Part shown: piece after piece, positions 1-5,885 of the stretch
How the letters are laid out: the number at the start of each line of letters is the position of its first letter
Numbering within the stretch: the first letter of the stretch is position 1
Assembly (NCBI GenBank): GCA_030531135.1
Contig: JAUNOJ010000055.1
Span: forward strand, 1 to 9,628
Length of the DNA stretch: 9,628 nt
From: Sutterellaceae bacterium
Lineage (GTDB): Bacteria; Pseudomonadota; Gammaproteobacteria; Burkholderiales; Burkholderiaceae_F
Reading direction: 5' to 3'
Notes under the pieces: model-generated
What the model was told of the DNA's origin: nothing
The model's database searches: none
Seen by the model: the letters and a program-made list of their open reading frames with translations, nothing else
Program-made: the position numbers and the translations under genes

Positions 1-35
1 GTACGAGTGAGGGCGTCGAGCGCTTCGAAGCTTGA
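1..35 (+). CDS. Possible 3' end of an upstream gene (partial)
   Basis: Reading in the frame that starts at base 3 gives ten codons (TSEGVERFEA) followed by TGA at 33-35. A strong rho-independent terminator begins 57 bases later, which implies that a plus-strand gene ends just before it. The frame starting at base 1 stays open to 123, but it gives a low-complexity Ser/Arg/Thr-rich peptide that runs into the terminator stem, so it is less likely. Too little is present to name a product. Confidence 0.3.
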   Translation, partial: TSEGVERFEA

Positions 36-91
36 TCGCACGACAAGCCGAACAGCAAAAAAGCGTGAATTTTCCACACAATCACGATCAG

Positions 92-131
92 CAGCCAGTC
101 GAAACCGCTCTTCGACTGGCTGAATTTTTTT
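92..131 (+). terminator. Strong rho-independent terminator
   Basis: A perfect 12-bp stem (CAGCCAGTCGAA at 92-103 with TTCGACTGGCTG at 111-122) encloses a 7-base loop and is followed by AA and a run of seven T (125-131). It would end transcription of a gene entering from the left edge and insulates the ATPase promoter downstream. Confidence 0.9.
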
Positions 132-256
132 GATGATAGCTGTGATGCCTACGGCTTGGTTTTACTTCCTTTAGCTTGTCCCGAGCCTCGATTCTTGAGA
201 ACCTCTTGTTTTTGCGTCAGCGCCCATCGGGGCAAATGCGGATGGGGCAGGTTGAG

Positions 257-383
257 ACTGTGAAAATGATCGCGATCGTGAAAAAGACAAGTGCACACGA
301 TGTCGCAATCGTGAAAAAAGAAGCTTTTAAAGTGTTCGCAAACGTGAAAAATTGCACCTATAATGATGTCGGGATCGTGAAAA
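257..383 (+). repeat. 33-bp-periodic direct-repeat array upstream of the ATPase gene
   Basis: Four copies of a 15-bp core, TCG(C/G)(A/G)A(T/A)CGTGAAAA, lie at 270-284, 303-317, 336-350 and 369-383, with start-to-start spacing of exactly 33 bp three times over. A degenerate fifth element (ACTGTGAAAA, 257-266) lies 18 bp before the first. The 18-bp spacers are unrelated to one another. Thirty-three bp is close to three helical turns, so all copies face the same side of the DNA. Copy 3 overlaps the -35 region and copy 4 covers the predicted transcription start, as expected of an operator array. The protein that binds it is unknown; the downstream ATPase or a host regulator are candidates. Confidence 0.85.
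335..364 (+). promoter_or_regulatory. Predicted sigma-70 promoter of the ATPase gene
   Basis: A perfect TATAAT (359-364) sits 18 bp after TTCGCA (335-340), which matches the -35 consensus at four of six positions. Transcription would start near 371, inside repeat copy 4, giving a leader of about 30 nt. A GGAG ribosome-binding site at 385-388 lies 11 nt before the ATG at 400. The -35 element lies within repeat copy 3, so a protein bound to the array would compete with RNA polymerase. Confidence 0.6.
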
Positions 384-399
384 CGGAGCAAAATCAATC

Positions 400-1737
400 A
401 TGTACGAGAGAAAGATTTATCGGGAAATTCTCAAGTGGAAAGAGCAATATGCGCCGCGTTATGCGCTCTTTTTGCGTGGCGCCAGACGTGTCGGTAAGAC
501 GACCTTGGCAGAAAAACTCGGGCGTGAGGCTTACCGCTCTCATATCGTCATTCGTTTTGACCAAGCCGATGACACGATCCGCGATTTGTTTGTCAATAGC
601 TTGAGGGATTTGGATACTTTTTTCACAACGTTGCAGTTCATTTACGGAACAAAACTGTATCCGGGCGAGTCGCTTATCATCCTGGATGAAATCCAGCTTT
701 TCCCGAAGGCGAGACAAGCACTGAAAACGTTATTGGAAGACGGACGCTATCACTATTTAGAAACAGGGTCTTTGGCGGGGATTACAAAGAAGAGCAAAGA
801 GATTCTGATTCCGTCCGAGGAGTATAAATTGGATGTTTTGCCCATGGACTTCGAAGAGTATCTGTGGGCAACCGGCAATACGATGATCATGCCGGTCATC
901 CGTGAACACTATGCCGGTAAAAAGCCGATGGGAGCCCTACATCAGGCCATCATGAAGTCTTTTCGCGAATATATGCTCATTGGCGGTATGCCTCAGGCCG
1001 TCAAAGCTTTTGTGGAGAAAAAAGACTTCGGCGATGTAGATATGGTCAAGCAACAAATCATTTCGCTCTACAAAGACGATATGCAAGAGCAAAATGAAGA
1101 AAACTCCAACTATGTCACAAATTTCTTTGATCGTATCCCTTCGGAGCTGTCCAAACACGACAAACGGTATGTGCTGACACACATTAACTCCGGCGCACGT
1201 ATTCGAGATTATCAGGGCCCGATTCGTTGGCTTGACGAGGCCATGATCATCAATATCGCAAACAAGGTAGACGATCCGAGTGCGGCTTTCAATCTCGCAA
1301 TCACCGATCCGAGTTTCAAGTGCTATATGTCGGATACCGGCCTATTGGTGTCAATGGCTTTTAGCGATCGGCAGTATTTGGAAAATGATCTGTACAAAGC
1401 CGTGCTCTTAGACCGTCTACAGATCAATGAAGGGATGCTCTTAGAAAATATCGTAGCCCAAAGCTTAAAGGCTAATGGACATCGGGCATTTTTCTACACG
1501 GAACGCAGTGTCGAGATGAAAAGGACGACAATGGAAATCGATTTTTTGATTCGGCAGGGGAAAAAAATCGTGCCGATTGAAGTGAAATCATCCAATTCGT
1601 CTAGTATCAAATCGCTGTTGAAATTTAAAGAAAAGTTCGGCAAACGCGTGGGTGACGGTATCGTGTTACACCATGGGGAGATCAAATGCCAAGACGGGAT
1701 TTGGTTCTTGCCTTACTATATGGCAACCGTCCTGTAA
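400..1737 (+). CDS. AAA+ ATPase with DUF4143 and C-terminal PD-(D/E)XK nuclease-like domain
   Basis: A 445-aa cytoplasmic protein of the widespread ATP-binding DUF4143 family, whose biological role is largely unresolved. The N-terminal ATPase has Walker A GARRVGKT (27-34, Lys33), Walker B SLIILDEIQ (91-99, Asp96-Glu97) and a sensor-1-like LETGS (120-124). Family signatures PMDFEEYLW (148-156) and YMLIGGMPQAV (191-201) follow, then the DUF4143 segment with KCYMSDTGLL (307-315 region). The C-terminal domain has the pattern of PD-(D/E)XK nuclease folds: Glu349 in LLEN, MEIDFLI (Glu379, Asp381) and VPIEVKSS (Glu394, Lys396), so the nuclease residues look intact. Length is normal for the family and no frameshift is seen. 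It stands alone between terminators behind an unusual repeat array. It is visibly AT-richer, with more AAA lysine codons than the reductase genes, which suggests horizontal acquisition. Whether it acts in defence, DNA maintenance or regulation cannot be said. Confidence 0.88.
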   Translation: MYERKIYREILKWKEQYAPRYALFLRGARRVGKTTLAEKLGREAYRSHIVIRFDQADDTIRDLFVNSLRDLDTFFTTLQFIYGTKLYPGESLIILDEIQLFPKARQALKTLLEDGRYHYLETGSLAGITKKSKEILIPSEEYKLDVLPMDFEEYLWATGNTMIMPVIREHYAGKKPMGALHQAIMKSFREYMLIGGMPQAVKAFVEKKDFGDVDMVKQQIISLYKDDMQEQNEENSNYVTNFFDRIPSELSKHDKRYVLTHINSGARIRDYQGPIRWLDEAMIINIANKVDDPSAAFNLAITDPSFKCYMSDTGLLVSMAFSDRQYLENDLYKAVLLDRLQINEGMLLENIVAQSLKANGHRAFFYTERSVEMKRTTMEIDFLIRQGKKIVPIEVKSSNSSSIKSLLKFKEKFGKRVGDGIVLHHGEIKCQDGIWFLPYYMATVL

Positions 1738-1750
1738 CTTTGCGAGAAAC

Positions 1751-1790
1751 AATCGCCGAGCCCTGTGAAAAGCTCGGCGATTTATATTTG
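1751..1790 (+). terminator. Probable terminator of the ATPase gene
   Basis: A perfect 11-bp GC-rich stem (AATCGCCGAGC at 1751-1761 with GCTCGGCGATT at 1772-1782) and a 10-base loop, 13 bp after the ATPase stop codon. The plus-strand tail is T-rich (TATATTTGGTTT) but not a clean U-run. It may also stop convergent transcripts, although the minus-strand tail has only a short T-run. Confidence 0.65.
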
Positions 1791-1794
1791 GTTT

Positions 1795-1828
1795 CAAGTC
1801 ACAAACGTTGCAGCTTGTTCGTGACTTG
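1795..1828 (-). terminator. Hairpin after the porin gene
   Basis: A 12-bp stem (1795-1806 with 1817-1828) contains one pair that is an A-C mismatch in plus-strand RNA but a G-U wobble in minus-strand RNA. The fold therefore favours the minus transcript, that is, the porin mRNA 3' end. No U-run follows, so it may be an RNA-stabilising 3' hairpin rather than an intrinsic terminator, with termination completed at the adjacent 1751-1782 hairpin. Confidence 0.5.
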
Positions 1829-1839
1829 TCGTAGCCCGA

Positions 1840-2988
1840 TTAGAAGCGGTGCACGAGACCGGTTAACACTTCGTAGGCGCTCGGGTTGCTGTCCTTGTTG
1901 ACGTTGCTCGAATCGCGGACGTAACCGGCAGCAGTGTAGAACTGCGTGCGCTTGGAAAGCGGATAGACGTAGCCCACGGCCAAGGCGAGACGGTCGGTAT
2001 CCAAGCCGTCTTCATTGGCACCTTCGGCATCCATCCAACCGATGTTGGCCTTAAACGTACCGCCGGCCAACGGAACGTCGGCACCGAGTTCCAGAGAGTA
2101 GCCGTCGTAGGCAATGCCAGCAGAATTCTTAACATTGGGGTCAACCACGGTCTGGAGGCTGTTCAAAGTACCATGGCCTTGGAAGTCAGCACCCTGCACA
2201 TCGCGGAAATACATACCGGCAGCGTAAACCTTCACGACCTGGAAGTCATAGTCGGCTTCCAAAGAGAAGGCCAGAGAGGCATCGGGATCGTCCGTGGTGG
2301 TTTTCTTATACATCTTAGAGTCGAGCACGGAAACAATGTTCAACGGACCGTTGCCGTAGGTCAGACCGACAGCCCACATACGATCTGCCTGATTTTCGAA
2401 TTCGCGCACATTGCCGTTGCCTTTGCCGTCCATGTTGGAAGAGTACTGCAAGTGCAACTGGGCGCCAGCCATCTTGGGAGACTTCCACGTGATGACGTTA
2501 TCGGCAGACTTGAAATCGCCCGGCATGATGTACTTGTGACCGACAATGAAGTCGCCTGCAGAGTTGCTAAAGGGGTTGGTCTTCGGACCCCAGATACCCG
2601 TCGTGCCGAAGCCGCTGCGCAAAATACCCGAGCGACCGAACGTCAAAGTACCGAACGTGTCGCTTTCCAAAGCGAGCTGAGCCACGCGGTGGAACATACG
2701 GCCGGAGGTCAAAGAACCGTCGTCGCTGCCGAACTGGCCTTCGAGCATGAAGCTCACTTTCAAGCCGTCGCCGAGGTCTTCGGAACCGCGGAAGCCGAAG
2801 CGGTTGGGCACGAGCTGGCTGCCCTTCAATTGGCCTTTGTATTCGGTGTCGCTACCTGCGGTATCTTTGTCAATCGACTGGAAGTTCAAACCGGTATCGA
2901 TCAAACCGTAGATTTGCACTTCGGCGGCGCTTGCCGTAAAAGCCATGGCGGCAACGGCGGCAGCAGTCAGAATATGACGGGTCTGCAT
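1840..2988 (-). CDS. Gram-negative general porin (outer-membrane beta-barrel)
   Basis: A 382-aa protein of the Neisseria/Burkholderia-type trimeric porin family, which forms passive outer-membrane channels for small hydrophilic solutes. A Sec signal peptide occupies about residues 1-22 (MQTRHILTAAAVAAMAF then TASAA), and the mature protein starts EVQIYGLIDTG, the usual first strand of this family. The motifs NRFGFRGSEDLGDGLKVSFMLE and GTLTFGR are family hallmarks. The chain ends in a terminal Phe (LVHRF), the barrel-assembly signal. The start is supported by GGAG eight bases upstream (minus strand, 2997-3000). It is divergent from the sensor-kinase gene. Its predicted promoter carries the same dyad and -10 spacing as the two reductase promoters, which suggests that it admits the reductase substrate or is otherwise co-regulated. 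Pore selectivity cannot be judged from sequence. Confidence 0.93.
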   Translation of the reverse strand: MQTRHILTAAAVAAMAFTASAAEVQIYGLIDTGLNFQSIDKDTAGSDTEYKGQLKGSQLVPNRFGFRGSEDLGDGLKVSFMLEGQFGSDDGSLTSGRMFHRVAQLALESDTFGTLTFGRSGILRSGFGTTGIWGPKTNPFSNSAGDFIVGHKYIMPGDFKSADNVITWKSPKMAGAQLHLQYSSNMDGKGNGNVREFENQADRMWAVGLTYGNGPLNIVSVLDSKMYKKTTTDDPDASLAFSLEADYDFQVVKVYAAGMYFRDVQGADFQGHGTLNSLQTVVDPNVKNSAGIAYDGYSLELGADVPLAGGTFKANIGWMDAEGANEDGLDTDRLALAVGYVYPLSKRTQFYTAAGYVRDSSNVNKDSNPSAYEVLTGLVHRF

Positions 2989-3073
2989 AGTTTCTTCTCC
3001 AGATGGTGATTGTTCTTATGGTGCGTGTACAGCGAATGTAAAACGCCGACGGCACCTATTGGTCTCGGGGAAA

Positions 3074-3102
3074 ATTGTCGCTACGGACTTACGTGCGTAA
3101 GT
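3074..3102 (-). promoter_or_regulatory. Operator dyad and predicted porin promoter in the divergent region
   Basis: The 16-bp inverted repeat ACTTACG-TG-CGTAAGT (3087-3102) contains the 12-bp core TTACG-N2-CGTAA (3089-3100). Read on the minus strand, the core is followed after exactly 9 bp by GACAAT (3079-3074), a four-of-six -10 element. This is the same geometry as at the two reductase promoters, so the site is oriented toward the porin, giving a leader of about 80 nt. Nothing resembling a -10 occurs at that spacing on the plus strand. The dyad ends only 16 bp before the possible sensor ATG at 3119, so binding could also affect sensor expression. Confidence 0.65.
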
Positions 3103-3118
3103 TGACGCGACTCAGTTC

Positions 3119-5143
3119 ATGCTACGTAAGAGCAGAAATCTCGCAAATTATCTGCTACTTTTCGCGCATGAATGGAAAAAATACGACACTTTGCGATCCA
3201 TGCTTTTGCCATTTCTTTTAACTTCGTTGATTTCTGTTGCCAAACGCTCGGCCGGTGTGTTGGTACTTTTGTGTGCGTTGACCGTCGGCTCGATGCCTGC
3301 GGCTTTTGCGCAATTGGATGCTTTTTCTTCGGCGACCACGGCCGAAGATCGTGCCATTCGTATCGGGATTCTCAATTTTGAGAGCGAAACGAGTTATGCC
3401 GGCACGCGCGACAAAGTTCAAGAGCAGATGGTCGAATATCTGAGGAAACAATTTCCCAACGATCGCGTCGAGCCTCATTACTACACCACCCCCGAATTGA
3501 CCAAAGCCGTGCGTGAAGGCAAAGTCGAATTCTTCTTGGCAAGTTCAGGCTTTTACGTTGCCATGCAGCACTACGGCGTGCGAGACGTGGCCACTTTGGT
3601 GTCGACTTACTTTTCCGATCCCAATCGCGTGGTGTCGGGGACGATTTTCGTCAGAAAAGATCGAGAGGATTTGACCGATATTGCATCGTTACAAAAGTCG
3701 ATTGCGGTGAGCACGCACCCCATGAACTTCATGACCTATCAGATCAACATGGGCGAGATTGCCAAGCGCGGCTACGATCCCGATCGTTTTTTCCGTCAAA
3801 CGCTTTTTACCGACAACAGTCCCGTCAACGTCGTGCGTAGCGTCTTGGAGGGCAAGGCCGATGTGGGGTTGTTGCGCCACTGTATGCTTGAAAACATTAC
3901 CGCACGTTTTCCTGAGTTCAAAGACCGCTTTCGCGTGATCGAGCCCAAAAATCACGCCTACGCCAGATGTGCGTCAAGTACCGATTTGTACCCGGGCTGG
4001 ACCATGGCAGTGACCCCGCACACGCCGCCCGACATGACGCACAAACTCGCTTTGTCTTTGTTGGCAATGACCCCGAAAGATACGCCTTCGGGCTACACGT
4101 GGACATTGGCCACCGACTTTAAGCGTGTGAACGACGTCCTGCGCGATTTGCGTGTGGGGCCTTACGCTTATTTGAGAGACTGGACTCTGACGCGCATCAT
4201 CCGAGAACTCTGGCCGTATTTGGGTTTTGTCGTGGGATTGTTGGTGGCCGGCGTTTTTCATTTCCTGCAAGTCAGAAGGCTCGTTGACAAACGCACCGCC
4301 CAATTGCGAGATGCTTTGGAACGAGAACAAGCGGCCAACGTCAGAGCACAGGAAGCCTCGGTCAAAATCGACTTGTTGCAACGCTTGTCTGCCGTGGGGC
4401 AGCTTTCGAGCATTTTTGTGCATGAATTGGGACAGCCCTTGTCTGCCATGGGCTACGCCGTGCGCGGACTGGAAACGCTGGCAGCACGCGAACAAAAGGG
4501 AGAGACGCTCTCGGAAAGACAATTGGACAATCGTGCCGAGTGCGTGAGCACGATTCGCCGTCAGATTCAGCGGTGCGGCGCCATCATCGAGCGCGTCCGA
4601 AGCTATGCGCGACAACAGGGGACGGGCCGCGAAAATGCCGTGAACTTCTGCTCGACCATGCGAGAGATGGCCGCAGAACTTGAAACCGCACGCAAGATGC
4701 CGGCATGCGCCCAAATCGAGATTCCCGAAAGGCCCTTGATTGTAGAAGGTAACGGTGTGGAATTGGGCTTGGTGATTTTGAACCTTTTGAAAAACGCGGC
4801 CGACGAAATCCGCGAGCATCCGACGGACAACCCCGTGATGCGCGCTACGTTACAAAGCGACCCTGACAAACACACCTTGGTTTTGACCGTGGAAAATTCC
4901 GGTCGCGAGTTGACCGATGCCGAAGTCGAAACCATGCAAGTGCCCTTTGCCACCACCAAGGGTCGAGGGCTGGGGTTGGGCGTCATCATTGTAAAATCCA
5001 TCGCCGAAGCGCATCGTGCCCGCGTCACCTTTGCGCCGAGAAAGGGAGGCGGTCTGGTCGCTCGTTTTGAGATGGCTTTGCGTGAAGAGGGACTTCCCGA
5101 AGTCGAAGCAACTGCCGAAAAGAATGGAGAGAATAAAGTATGA
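3119..5143 (+). CDS. Membrane sensor histidine kinase with PhnD-like periplasmic binding domain (TtrS-like)
   Basis: A 674-aa two-component sensor. After a hydrophobic N-terminus with a signal-peptide-like segment ending near AAFA (residue 64), residues about 78-345 form a PhnD/TtrS-type periplasmic binding domain (RIGILNFES near its start). One membrane span lies at about 366-384, followed by a short coiled linker, a dimerisation/phosphoacceptor helix with His435 in FVHELGQPLSAM, and an ATPase domain with an N-box (ILNLLKNAAD, Asn559) and the glycine lid TTKGRGLGLG (612-621). The G1 box is degenerate: ENSGRE stands where DNGxG is usual. Architecture matches TtrS, the tetrathionate sensor, but the ligand is unknown. 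Start choice is uncertain: neither ATG 3119 nor the in-frame ATG 3200 has a good ribosome-binding site, and the latter would leave a more normal signal peptide (residues 28-64). The stop overlaps the regulator start (ATGA), indicating translational coupling. Confidence 0.88.
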   Translation: MLRKSRNLANYLLLFAHEWKKYDTLRSMLLPFLLTSLISVAKRSAGVLVLLCALTVGSMPAAFAQLDAFSSATTAEDRAIRIGILNFESETSYAGTRDKVQEQMVEYLRKQFPNDRVEPHYYTTPELTKAVREGKVEFFLASSGFYVAMQHYGVRDVATLVSTYFSDPNRVVSGTIFVRKDREDLTDIASLQKSIAVSTHPMNFMTYQINMGEIAKRGYDPDRFFRQTLFTDNSPVNVVRSVLEGKADVGLLRHCMLENITARFPEFKDRFRVIEPKNHAYARCASSTDLYPGWTMAVTPHTPPDMTHKLALSLLAMTPKDTPSGYTWTLATDFKRVNDVLRDLRVGPYAYLRDWTLTRIIRELWPYLGFVVGLLVAGVFHFLQVRRLVDKRTAQLRDALEREQAANVRAQEASVKIDLLQRLSAVGQLSSIFVHELGQPLSAMGYAVRGLETLAAREQKGETLSERQLDNRAECVSTIRRQIQRCGAIIERVRSYARQQGTGRENAVNFCSTMREMAAELETARKMPACAQIEIPERPLIVEGNGVELGLVILNLLKNAADEIREHPTDNPVMRATLQSDPDKHTLVLTVENSGRELTDAEVETMQVPFATTKGRGLGLGVIIVKSIAEAHRARVTFAPRKGGGLVARFEMALREEGLPEVEATAEKNGENKV

Positions 5144-5769
5144 CGGACAAAAACGATGTCGTGATCCGTATTGTGGACGACGAAGACGAAGTGCGCATGG
5201 CCTTGCGTCTGATGCTCGAAATCGAGGGTTGGCAAACGGCCGTTTACGACAGCGCACAGAGTTTTTTAGTCAACGACAAGTCTTCCGTTCCCGGTTGTCT
5301 GCTTTTGGACGTGCGCATGCCCAAAATGAGCGGGCTCGAGTTGCAACAGGTGATGAGCGAGCGCCATATCGAATTGCCCGTCATTTTCTTAACGGGGCAT
5401 GCCGACATCGATGTGGCCATTGCCTCTTTAAAGAAAGGCGCGACCGACTTTTTGTTAAAGCCCGTGGACGATCAAAAACTCATCGAAGCCATTGAAAATG
5501 CCGTCGCCTTGGACCGCAAACGTCGCGCGGGGCTTCAAGGTCAGTCGCAAGCGGCAGCGGGCGTTGCGCTTTTGTCCGCACGTGAAAAAGAAGTCTTGCA
5601 ACTTTTCCTTTTGGGCTTAAACGACAGAGCCGTGGCAGAGCGCTTTTCTCTTTCCGAGCGAACGGTGCAGGGACATCGCGCCCGCATTTACGAGAAGTTT
5701 CGCATTCACACGGCCAAAGACTTGGCGCTCATTGCCGACGATATCAAGGCGGAAATGGGGCTCACGTAG
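5140..5769 (+). CDS. LuxR-class response regulator (FixJ/TtrR-like)
   Basis: A 209-aa DNA-binding response regulator and the obvious partner of the preceding kinase, with a 4-nt ATGA overlap. The receiver domain (1-125) has the acidic pair Asp13-Asp14, phosphoacceptor Asp57 in LLLDVRMP, Thr85 in FLTGHAD, and Lys107 in LLKPVD, all intact. A short linker with QGQSQAAAG leads to a LuxR/GerE helix-turn-helix (about 144-205: LSAREKEVL, then LSERTVQGHRARI as recognition region). A GGAGAG ribosome-binding site precedes the ATG. The arrangement matches FixJ, TtrR and StyR relatives. Its likely targets are the three TTACG-N2-CGTAA dyads around it (at 3089, 5792 and 7927), inferred from placement and from the dyad's suitable size for a LuxR-type dimer. 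No clear terminator follows, so some read-through into reductase 1 is possible. Confidence 0.93.
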   Translation: MTDKNDVVIRIVDDEDEVRMALRLMLEIEGWQTAVYDSAQSFLVNDKSSVPGCLLLDVRMPKMSGLELQQVMSERHIELPVIFLTGHADIDVAIASLKKGATDFLLKPVDDQKLIEAIENAVALDRKRRAGLQGQSQAAAGVALLSAREKEVLQLFLLGLNDRAVAERFSLSERTVQGHRARIYEKFRIHTAKDLALIADDIKAEMGLT

Positions 5770-5791
5770 TGTTTTTTTGACGAAAAACGAT

Positions 5792-5818
5792 TTACGCACG
5801 TAATTTGACGAAGATAAT
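5792..5818 (+). promoter_or_regulatory. Operator dyad and predicted promoter of reductase 1
   Basis: The dyad TTACG-CA-CGTAA (5792-5803) is followed after 9 bp by GATAAT (5813-5818), a five-of-six -10 element. The left arm (TTTACG, 5791-5796) would serve as a weak -35 at 16-bp spacing. The dyad thus overlaps the -35 and spacer, a position compatible with repression or with an activator that acts inside the promoter. The same arrangement recurs at reductase 2 and, reversed, at the porin. Confidence 0.72.
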
Positions 5819-5830
5819 CGGTGGACAAAA

Positions 5831-5855
5831 TCGGGCAAGTTTTGACTTTGCCCGA
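5831..5855 (+). other. Leader hairpin upstream of reductase 1
   Basis: An 8-bp inverted repeat (TCGGGCAA at 5831-5838 with TTGCCCGA at 5848-5855) with a 9-base loop lies in the predicted 5' leader, between the -10 element and the ribosome-binding site at 5872-5876. No T-run follows, so it is not an obvious terminator. It could affect mRNA stability or translation, or be incidental. Confidence 0.4.
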
Positions 5856-5885
5856 AACAAAACCCATCTTAAGAGGAAAGAAAAC

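Noticed and set aside
257..383. CRISPR array
   Set aside because: The repeated core is 15 bp and degenerate, spacers are 18 bp, there are only four copies, no cas genes are nearby, and the array overlaps a promoter.
176..604. 142-codon plus-strand frame with an 11-residue repeating IVK pattern
   Set aside because: The peptide repeat is only the 33-bp DNA array read in one frame. The frame then runs out of phase through the well-supported ATPase gene and crosses its promoter and ribosome-binding site.
2173..3009. 278-codon plus-strand frame opposite the porin
   Set aside because: It is antisense to a porin gene with signal peptide, family motifs, terminal Phe and ribosome-binding site; the peptide shows no recognisable domain.
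3974..4819. 281-codon minus-strand frame opposite the sensor kinase
   Set aside because: Antisense shadow of the kinase; no start-site or domain evidence.
5772..5778. Seven-T run after the response regulator as a terminator
   Set aside because: Only a 3-bp CAC/GTG pairing lies in front of it, too weak for an intrinsic terminator.
5805..5885. Longer start for reductase 1 at ATG 5805
   Set aside because: It would begin inside the promoter, adds 27 residues before the Tat motif and lacks a ribosome-binding site; ATG 5886 has one.
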